A DNA stretch of 17,425 nt from contig RWJK01000341.1 of NCBI GenBank assembly GCA_004335835.1, positions 1 through 17,425 on the forward strand. The letters run 5' to 3'. Of the stretch, positions 1 through 9,600 are shown in pieces (position 1 is the first letter of the stretch; every line of letters starts with the position of its first letter). The translations under genes were made by a program, and so were the position numbers. The notes beneath the pieces are model-generated. The model worked only from the letters and a program-made list of their open reading frames with translations, made no database searches and was not told the origin of the DNA. The DNA comes from Scenedesmus sp. ARA3. Lineage: Eukaryota; Chlorophyta; Chlorophyceae; Sphaeropleales; Scenedesmaceae.

Positions 1-564
1 GCATAGCCTAACGGCTGCGAGCGATCGACCATAACAAGGCTGCGCTTAAAGCATGCAAATGCATAGGCGTGATATGTCAACGCACTCTGACAAAGTACCT
101 CATACTTCTAACTGGGCTGCCTTGGACTATCCTTGAGCTTGGTGACCAGCTCAGCAGTCAAGGCTAGAGTTGGAGCCCACAGACGCGGGCCCGGACACAG
201 CTTTCTTTGAATATGAAGGTCAGTCAGCAAGCCAACAGACCCGCTCAATCATGAAACCGCTACATCACAGTATGCCGGTCAGGAAAGGCAACCTCTTGCT
301 TTTCTTCATGCTCAATTTGATCCCGCTTTTCACAAGTGACTTATGGGCCGCGCATTCTGCCCTGTTGCTCCGCTGTTGCACCAGGTGACCCTACAGCAGC
401 AGGAGGACCAGGTCCACCAGTCGAGACAATAGGCGCCTCTGACAACACTACACTACAGCAGGCACAACCAGCAGCAGCAGCAGCAGCAGCAGCAGCGCCG
501 CTCGGGCCCGAGTCTATGGGCTCCACGGAGGCGTGTGCGGCGCTGCACACCCCAGCTGCTATGA
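1..564. other. Left-edge stretch without an intact gene
   Basis: No reading frame here can be defended as a gene. Frame 1 has protein-like patches between about 225 and 420 but is broken by stops. A (CAG)9 run lies at 469-495 and a perfect 12-bp palindrome, CTCGGGCCCGAG, at 501-512. The patches could be the far end of the decayed coding relic that becomes clearer after 565, or the 5' flank of gene 1. Confidence 0.4.
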
Positions 565-827
565 CTGGCGTTCAAGCAGGACCACGTGGTCTGGGCGCTC
601 AACTTTGTCACTGCGCTGCGGGAGCACTGAAGCCTGCAGGTTCAACCTGCGGTGAAGTTCACCGCTGGCACTGACGATGTGGTTGGGCAGCTTGCCGAAT
701 GCGCGCAACACCATGTTTTCTTTCAAAGCGTAACGAGGCATTTGCATTGCATTGACCTGCTGTGTGGTGCTGTAGGTGGTGAGGATAGCTCAGCCTGAGC
801 GGCTGTGCAATGTGCAAGTGCCCTCTC

Positions 828-870
828 AGGGTTGCTGGCAGAGACTCAGTGAGCCTCTGCCAGCAACCCT
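828..870. repeat. 43-nt near-perfect inverted repeat (hairpin)
   Basis: The arms AGGGTTGCTGGCAGAG (828-843) and CTCTGCCAGCAACCCT (855-870) are exact reverse complements over 16 bp. Inside them, after one A-C mismatch, CTCA (845-848) pairs with TGAG (850-853) around a single-base loop. As RNA the stem could extend outward through 822-827 and 871-876 using G-U pairs. It lies inside the decayed coding relic. The function is unknown. Confidence 0.85.
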
Positions 871-946
871 GGGGGGAGGCGTGCATGGCCACTGGGCCCT
901 GAGATAGCAGCTCTTCGACTACTTACTAAGCTGCCGAGTAGGGCAG

Positions 947-964
947 GCTGGGTTGCAACCCAGC
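947..964. repeat. 18-bp perfect palindrome
   Basis: GCTGGGTTGCAACCCAGC equals its own reverse complement. It is one of several palindromes in this flank: 501-512 (12 bp), 581-590 (ACCACGTGGT, with an E-box-type CACGTG core), 788-800 (GCTCAG-C-CTGAGC), 828-870, and 1094-1107 (CATCAA-AA-TTGATG). No role can be assigned. Confidence 0.85.
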
Positions 965-1344
965 AACTACTTGACAAAACTCATCGCCGAGTCAGTGCTT
1001 GGTCCTGAGTCGTTCATGCCCTCAGGTTATCACAAATTTTGAAGTGCTGATGCATGCTGTTTTTGCGCAGCAGGTTGTCGTGCCATACTCACTCATCAAA
1101 ATTGATGCCACGCTTGAGGCCGAGGTGTCAGTGAAAATCGTGACTCATAGCATCAAGATTGTCTAAATCACCCGCTTTGAGCAGGCACCGATCGCTCGGT
1201 CGTCGCTGGGGGTGGACATCCAGAACAGCAGCGGCAGAGTGCAGCAAGCATGATTTGCTGCACTTGTGCTGGTGCAACACCAGCATCCTGCTTCAGCTCA
1301 ACATTCAGACTTTGCTTCGTATGAGGCAGCAGCCCTGAGGCATC

Positions 1345-3549
1345 ATGGAGCTGCAGGAGTACGGCAGCCTCACCTGCTGCTGCGGTGAAGCCTGCAGCGC
1401 ATACAGCCCTGCTGTTGCCAAGCCACGGGCTTGCCGCGTCCCTGTGAAGCAGATTGTGGAGGAAGGCTTGTTCTGCAAGGATTGCTGCAATGTGTTCTGC
1501 CCGGCTTGCATGCAGCAGCACAACGCTGCTGCATGCTGTGGTATGCCAAGGGGTCACTACACATTGCAACACCTGCAGGCAGCAGTGGTGAGCATGGCAG
1601 CCAAGTCAGGCGAACATGAGCAGTCTGCTTGAATAACGGTGCCGATGTGGCGATGTATGCCTAACCACTGGACGTCGTCAGACGTGCAGCAATGCTACTA
1701 GTCACGCACAACCTGGCTGCAGCTGCTGACCTGTTGCCCGTGCCCTGCACTGGTGGGTTTTCTGCAGTCCAAAGCCCCGCCGCAGCGCCCGCCAAGCGCC
1801 AGGCTGGCATCGCAGGAGCAGCAGCAGCAGCAGCGCCGGCGCAGCAGTGAAGCCAGCTGCGCTTCAGTGGCAGCTGCAGCGGCTGCCATGCTGCCCCAGC
1901 TTGCAGGAACTTTGGCCAAGGGCAAGCGCGGCCGCAGCAGCAGCCAGGTAGCGGCAGATGGGGCAGGCCGTGTGCTGCCGGCGGTGAGCAACCCGCACAG
2001 AACGAGCATACTGTTGCTGATGTGGCTGCATGGTTGTCTTGACATTCAGCAGGCAGCTGCGTTATGTGGGCCATGTATCATGTATGCACAGTAGGGTCTT
2101 GGAATGGCGGCACCGAGTACCTGAAGCAGATACCACTGCTGTTTGTAAACTGTGCATGCACAGGTTGCTGCTATGCGTTGTGGAGCCAGCTGCAAGGTCG
2201 TGAACCTGGCCAGCAACACGAGAGAGGCTGGCGTGCTGCTCAAGCAGGCAGCTAAGCTGGAGGACTTCTGTGAGTGCACCAGGCACCTGAAGCGCAGCTG
2301 CAGACCAGTTTTGTTGTTGCCAGAGCGGCGTCAGCAACTTTACGCTGCTTGCAGGAAGCGCTTTGCCCAGCTGCACAAGATGATTACATTCCAATCAGAT
2401 GAGGTTTCTGCAAGCACCACCACCTGCGTTCGATGCCAACATAGTCCCACTGTGCTGCTACTTTCTCACATATGCACCTGCTGGGCTGTGTGCAACTGCC
2501 GATGTGCCTCCTGCAGACCCTAGGAGGTGTTCCGCCGCGCAGTTTGCCGAGTGGCACCAGCAGCAGCTGGCAGCAGAGCAGCCGACGTTCCTGTGGCGCA
2601 ACATCAAGGACGTTTTTTCTGTTGATGCTGCTGCGGCAGCAATCTTGTCTGGTGAGTTGTCTGGTGAGTTGGAGAACTTCCACATCTGCGTGCGCAGCAC
2701 TGGCCGCAAGCGTGCACGTGCAGCAGCAGCCGCAGCGGCGGCAGCAAGAGCGGCAGCAGCTGGCGGCATGGACGCTGTTGACTGCATAGTGCAGCGGCTC
2801 TGGGCTGCCAAAGGCCTGAAGGCGCCTTGCTCGCCGGAGCCAGAGCAGCTGCAGGGGCAGCAGCAGCCGCAGGAGGCAGAGGCAGCTAGCCAGCAGGACC
2901 AGCCATCTCCTGGGCGCAGGGCGCAGCGCAAACAGCAACTGAGCAACCAGCCCCGACAACACAAGCAGCCTGAGCAAACGCCGCCAAAGCATCACCAGCA
3001 GCAGCAGCCTCAGCCGCGTGAGCAGTCTGCTGCTGTTGACAGCTTGCAGGAGAGCTTGCCGCACTCACCCGCGGCACGGCTTGTAGAGCAGCAAGATGAG
3101 CCACAGCAGCCGCAGCAGCAAGGGCAGCAGCAGCAGGACGAGCAGCAGGAGCTGCTGCAGGGGCAGCAGCAGCTGCACGAGGCAGAGGTAGCTGGGCAGC
3201 AGGACCAGCCATCTCCTGGGCACAAGGCGCAGCGCAAACAGCAACTGAGCAACCAGCCCCGGCAACACAAGCAGCCTCAGCAAACGCCGTTGAAGCAGCA
3301 GGAGCAGCAGCTTCCTGCCAAAGCAGACTCTCCAGTGATGCCAGCGCCAGCCACTGAGCTTACTAGCCAGGCTCCATCACTGCAGCAGCAACAGCAGCAG
3401 CTGTGCCCTCCTGACAGTCCGCCGCTTGAGCAGCCTGCTGCTGTTGACAGCTTGCAGGAATGCTTGCCGCACGTGCCGACTGCACTCCCAGCCAAGCAGG
3501 CAGCTGCGCCAGAGCAGGCAGTTGCGCCAGAGCAGCCGCAGCAGCAGCT

Positions 3550-3601
<52 letters not shown>

Positions 3602-6600
3602 GCACAGCCGGCAGAAGGAAGCAGCTTGCAGACACCGCACAAGCAGGAGCAGCCGCTGCAGCGGCAGCAGCTGTCAAGCGGGCAACCGAGTGAGCAGCTG
3701 GCTGAGCAGCAGGGCCAGCAGCTAAAATGCCAGAAGCAAGATGCAAAAGCTCAGCAGTGCGATCAGCAGCAGGCATATGTGCAGGCGCAGCCTGATCAGC
3801 AGCTGCTGGAGCAGCAAAAGCAGGCGCAGCAGCGAGCTGGGCGGCAGCACAGCAACGAGGCGGGGCAGCAGCATGGTGTGCGTGACCAACAAGCACAGCA
3901 GCGTCATCAAGGCTCACCTAAAGCTGTGCAGCAGGAGCAGCGCAGCGGCAGCCAGCCCCGGCCCTCCGCAATGCCAGGGGCGGCTGGCACAGATGATGCA
4001 GCAGCGGCAAAGATAACGCCGCCAGCAGCAGCAGCCCCAGCCCCAGCCCCATTGCCTTCTGCTGCTGCTGCCCTTCCAGCAGCAGCTGTTGATGATGCAT
4101 GCTGTACGCCGTCAGCTGCTGATCTGCTCGTGGAGCGCAGCGGCAGCGTGGATGTTGCTGCTGAGGGCGCCTTTGCTGCTGCAGGCGGCATCGCAGCAGC
4201 AACAGCAGCGGCGGCAGTTGCGGCAGCGCCTCAGCCAGCTGCTGCAGCTGGTGCTGCCCTGCACCACAGCTGCAGTGCCCCAGCCAGCACAGCGCCAGCC
4301 CAGCTGGCAGGCCGTGCGCCCCCGCGTGCTGCTGTGAGTGCAGACCTGCGGGTGCTGGCAGTGACAGCTGCTGCTGCTGGTGCTGGCAAGCAGCGGACAG
4401 CAGGCGCAGGTGCAGGCTCGCCGGCACCATCAGCAGCACCAACAGCAGCAGCGGGCAGGAGCACTGGCGGCACATCAGCGGGCAGGACTGCTGCAGCTGA
4501 AGGCGGAGCCGGGGGTGGCGGCGGCGGCAGCAGCAGCGGGCAGGGCGGCAACCCCAGTGGCGGCGGCAGCGGCCAGCCCAGCGGCGCAGCTGCTGCTGCG
4601 GCTGCCGCCGGCGCTGGGGGGTACCCCAACACTGAGGCCATGGCTCAGCTGGCTGGCTGTGTGCGTGATGAGCTGCAGCCGCCGCTTGCGCCTGGCGAGC
4701 TGCGCGTGCTGGGGCAGACCATGCACCCGCAGGTGGCAGCGCGCTACAAGCAGGTGCGGTGCCGCAGCATACAACTCATGTTGAAGCATGATGTTGGAGA
4801 GCATAATGGCAGAGGTTTTGGCGGCATGGGCTGACTAACAGGAAGGGCGCTGGCCGCAAGCATCGCGGCAGTGCCTGCCCCACTTTCTCTGCATCACTGC
4901 CATGTGTGAATTTGCTGAAGTTGCTGCTGCTGCCGCTGACTGATAGCAACTGTAGCATCAACTGTCCCAGTGCTCTCCAGTGCTCCCATGCATCTCTGCT
5001 GCTGCTGCTGCTGCTTGTAGGATGTGGCTGACTTCATGACGGAGCTGGCTGCGCGCTTTGCGTCACCCGCCAAGCCCACCCGCCAGGCAGCGCAGGGCAG
5101 GGCCCTCGCCAGCAGCGCGGCTGACCTGGCGCGGCTGCATGTGGCGCTGGACCCGCCCTGGGGCAAGCCGAGTGATGAGGGCAGCACCAGCGCGTGGTGC
5201 AAGGAGCACGGCATCAAGCCGGCGGCGCTGCAGCAGCAGCTTGTCGACATGATCAACGTGAGCGCAGAAAGGCGCAGGTTGCACAGCACGTGAATGCCGC
5301 AGACCGCACAGCAGTGTGTCGCAGCTGAGCAGGCTGCTGCATGTATGTAAAGGTTCCTTTACATGCACGTGCTTTTCGCAGCAGCTGCACCAAGCATTGT
5401 GTACATGGGGTGGGGTTTGGGGCTGGGCAACCACATCATCGGGCAAGGAAAAAAGCACTGAGTAAACCACAGATGATGCTTCAGCATGCCGCTATCACAA
5501 GCCATATTCCTGCGCAGTGTGCATCTCCTGCGCCTACCATCTGCTGTCAGTGCATTTAGCCCATGTATCAGCCCTGCACCAAGTCCTGCGCGCCTGGCCC
5601 TGCTGGCTGTGTTGCTCAGGCTGCGCTGGCGGACAAGCCGGGCGGCTCGACGCTGGACTGTGCGAATCAGCTGCCTGAACAGCTGCCGTGCCGCCACATG
5701 GCCCCATACATCATCCCAGAGGTGAGAAGCAGGGCTGGCATTGGCCTGCAAGCTGTGCATTGCTGTGCGTGGGTGTGCGTGGGATCCCCGCTGTCGAAGC
5801 AGCGGTGGCGCAGCAGGCACGCAGCTGCAGCTCAACAGAGGTTGTAGTAACGTCCCCGCAGCAGCAGCTCAGCCACCACCTTCAGGCTGGCAGGGCCGCT
5901 GCATCACCATGCTGCATGCTCGCTTCGCTATGTCATCACCAGGGGAAACGCGTGTGTACTGCTCTGCCTGTTCAATACAAGCGCCCGTTTGCGGCTTCTG
6001 TCTTTATCAATCAATGAATGTTTGCACAACCCTGTGGTGACTTGCTGATTGTATATGCTCGTGCGGCTTGCTGCTGCTGCTGCTGCTGTTGTGCAGAGCC
6101 ACCCGGTGGAGCTGCTGCGTGGGCAGCAGTCGGTGCGCTTTACAGCAGACCTGACAGCAGGGGTCATCCTGGGGCCATACAGGTGGGCTGGCTGGGCCCT
6201 GGCCAGGTGCTGCAGCCGCGTCAGGAGCTGCAACCGCCCTCTGGTGCTCTGGCTGGGCTCTGCTGTAACAGCATTGCTGCATGTGCCTTCCTGTTTGATG
6301 CATGGTCGCTGCAGTCTCTTGTTCCGGTGCAAACAAACATATCTGTACCGAAGCTGGGTGTATCTGCTGCTGCTGCTGCTGCCGCAGAGGCTACATGACC
6401 CTGCGCCGGCCGTACCACGAGCTGCTAGAGAAGCAGTGAGTGCATTCTGCCAGCAACGACGTGGCAAAACTAAGAGGTCACTGCTGTTGATAGTGGTAAA
6501 GACCCACAAGCTGTAGCCTGCACACGAACCAGCAGCAGACATAGCCTTCCATATGCTGTCTTGCTGCCTGGGTTTTTGGCGCTTCTGCTGGTCTGACTTG

Positions 6601-9600
6601 CTGACTGTGCTGTGTTGCGCATTGCAGCAAGCCGTCCCGCTTCACCACTGGCGAGCCAGGCAGGGTCGTAGTGGCATGGGAGTACCTGCTGTGGCAGCTG
6701 CTGGTGGAGTCGTACGCGGTGCAGGTAGGCGCGATGCCTTGAGCAACTCATTGGACCCACATAACCTCTTTGTTCATCAAAATGCAGTAGAAGTGATACA
6801 CAACGGTTGAGCTTTATTACTGACCAGCTAGAATTGATTGGGGTGGGAGCACAGGTAAAGGCATGCATGCGCTGCTGCAGTACAGTCCATCGTACGCTCC
6901 TGTGGGCAGCCGCACAGCAGCTCACGTCAAACATGCATGCCTGACCAACGCATCTGACCTGTGGCTGTGTTCATATTTGTTGCTGTGCGCAGGACGAGGG
7001 CTTCAACCTGCCAGCAGTCAAGCGGCAGCCAGCAGCAGGCAGCAAGGGCAGCAAGGCTGCCCGTGCACAGCAGGCCAGCGCCAGCAGCAAGGCAGCAGCG
7101 GCTACCAGCGTGGCGCAGGATCTGTTCTGTAGTGCTTTTGGCTATGGTAGGTTAATCGCTCTGCTGCACGGTGCAGCAGTCATGTCAGGCCTTTCAGCAT
7201 GGCAGGCACATGCACTGGATCTCAGCTGCCTGGATGTATCATCTGACTCGTGCAAGTCGCTGCTGCTGGTGTCCCCAAGCATGCTCAAGTCGATCTCGCG
7301 CTGCTGGTCCAGCTTTGGCATGTTGTTGACTGTTGAATGTACAGCGGCCGCCTGGGGTGGTGCCGGGTGTGACTGCTGGCATCGTGCTGCCTGCCATGTG
7401 CCGCGCCTGCTGCAGGCAACATGACAGCACTGGTGAACGACCCCACAGTCAGCCCACTGGAGCTGTGCGACGTGAGTGGCAGCAGCCAACACATTTTGCA
7501 CACCTGATACCTTGGGTTTTGCACACAGCGTGCTGCAGTTCTGATCACAGCAGCAGCGCAGCTGCTGGTCTGCACAACTGCAGCAGGCCGTGCTTTGGCC
7601 TTGCTCTTCCACGCATGGTTGGTGGTGTGTTGACTGCAAATGACGCAGGAGAAGGTCGAGCATCGCCAGTTTGCTGTGCTCCTGACTGTGTGGTGCTGCT
7701 GTGGCTGGTGCTGCGTGCAGGACGCTGCCGCCTACGCTGGCCGCAGCCAGGTGTCGCCGCCCAACGTGGTCATCCGAGTGCTGTGGGTGCGGCGGCGGCC
7801 CTTCCCTTTCATGATCACGTCACGGCCAGTGGCAGCAGGGGAAGACCTGTGGTACGACTACGGCGAAGCGTGAGTAGCGCTGGCGGCGGCTGCGGCGGCG
7901 GTCGTGGCTGTACTTGTGTGTGCTGTTTCAGCTGCTGGGCACCACGTGAACATCTGCTGTAGCCTGCAGCACTGCCAGCGTGGTGCATCTAGAGCTCAAC
8001 ACACAGGCACAGCAGTCTCTCGCAGGTATGCACGCATACATGCATGCATGTCTGAACCTGAACCTTGCCGCTGCTGTGCCTTGTCTGTTGTGTGCTGGCT
8101 GCAGCTACTGGACCATCCCCAAGCGGCTGCTGGCCACCATCGACCTGGCCACGGGCATGACGCCCAGCCAGGCCTTCGAGTCTGCCTTCAAGCTGTGCAG
8201 GGGCGAGGGGCCCGAGGTGGCGGCGCTGGTGGCAGCACTCAACGGCAAGGAGGCGATGCTGCCAGCACTGCAGCATGTGAGAGGGCCGGCGGGTGTTAGG
8301 CAGCAGCTACTGGATGGGACAGTTGGCCTGGCAGTGCGAGCAGGGTGGTGCTTTCTCAACAGCAGCATGATGCAGAGGCAGGAGAAGGGGATATCGATGC
8401 GTGCAGCTGGGGTATGCAGCGCGGCTAAGCCTTGCAGGAACATTTGGGGGAAGGCGCTGCATAGTGTTGCAGAAGAACTGGGCTGCCTGTGAAGCTGAAT
8501 GTTTCTTGCACGTGTGCTGCTCGAACGATGTGCTGCTGCTGCTGCAATTTGCTGTCATGTTGTAGGCGCCGTCTATGCAGCAGAGCGGCGTCATTGCAGC
8601 AGCACGGCTGGCAGCGCCAGCTGCTGCTTTCAACCCTCAGGAACAGTCCTCAGCTGCTGCAGCAGCTGCTGCGGCACTTGATGCAGCCGGCAGCGGCGAC
8701 CTGACAAGACAAGACTCAGCTGCATTGCCAGCAGCAGAGGCAGCTGCAGGTGCGCCTGGTGCTGGCCTGGCTGGCAGCACCAGCCCAGACACTGCCGCAC
8801 ATGCTGCCGCTGCTGCTGCAGCTGGCACCGCAGCTGCTGCACGGCTTGTCAACGATGATCTGGATGCAGATGCAGATGCCATGTGCAATGACAGTGGCAG
8901 TGGCGAAGCAGTTGCCAGTCAGCCTGAGCCAGGCATGAGGCGGCGGCAGATGGCCCCGCGCAAGAAGACAGCAGATAAAAGGTTCCAAGAGTATGATCCA
9001 GCCCATGTCGCTGTGCCTGCGGCTGAAGCAACTGTAGCAAAGCAGCAGCACCATCGGCTGGAGCGCTGCAGCAGCAGTGTCAGCACACGCTTGGCTGCAG
9101 ATCCAGCAAGCCCCAGCGACCGGCGGAGGTCAGACCAGGAGCAGCAGCCGCAGCAGCAGCGGCAGCAGCAGAGCCCTGGCAGCAGCAAGCACGGCAGCGA
9201 AGGCAGGAGCTCTGGCGGTAGGCCGCCACCCCTCAAGCGCGGCAGGAGCGGCAGCAGGGAGCGCCATAAGAGTGGCAGCGGCAGGCGCCGCAGCAGGAGC
9301 CGCAGCAGAGGCAGGAGCGGCAGGGGCAGGAGCAGCAGCCCTGGCAGGAGCGGCAAGCCCAGCAGCGGCGGCGGCAGCAGGCAGCCGCGCAGGCGCAGCG
9401 TCAGCAGGGAGCGCAGCGGCAGGGGCAAGGCCAGGGCCAGGAGCTCTGAGCGTGGTGGCGCAGCAGCAGGCGCTGCTCCTGTTGCAGGTGAACCGCCGGC
9501 TGCCAAGCGTGGCCGCTTCCTCACGCTGCCGCGCAGCAGTAGCGGGCTGGGGCATGTTGGCGGCGCTGCGGCTGCTGCTGCTGCTGCTGCCAGCGGGCCT

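Larger units (their letters stand above)
565..1250 (+). pseudogene. Decayed coding relic, family unknown
   Basis: Three frames in succession read like real protein but are interrupted. Frame 1, 565-795, includes FKQDHVVWALNFVTALREH, then an in-frame TGA at 628-630, then 55 more sense codons to a TGA at 796. Frame 2, 908-1039, includes QLFDYLLSCRVGQAG and ESVLGPESFMPSGYHKF before a TGA at 1040. Frame 0, 975-1163, includes EVLMHAVFAQQVVVPYSLIK, then a TAA at 1164 and 28 further sense codons to 1250. The hand-over from frame 2 to frame 0 near 1040 is what a small indel would give. I do not recognise the family. Alternatives are short exons of a real multi-exon gene, since a gcgcag acceptor-like site lies at 1066-1071, or chance. 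No clean splice solution removes the TGA at 628. Confidence 0.35.

Noticed and set aside
628..630. Selenocysteine TGA in the left relic
   Set aside because: Other stops and frame changes follow within a few hundred bases, and I see no known selenoprotein motif around it; decay is simpler.
3363..3917. Minus-strand poly-Ala frame opposite the polyQ region
   Set aside because: This is an artefact of CAG repeats read as CTG/TGC/GCT on the other strand.
5341..5350. TGTAA poly(A) signal at 5348
   Set aside because: It lies inside intron 5 of gene 1, with in-phase SET exons continuing downstream; similar intronic TGTAA sites occur at 2143, 6263 and 14679.
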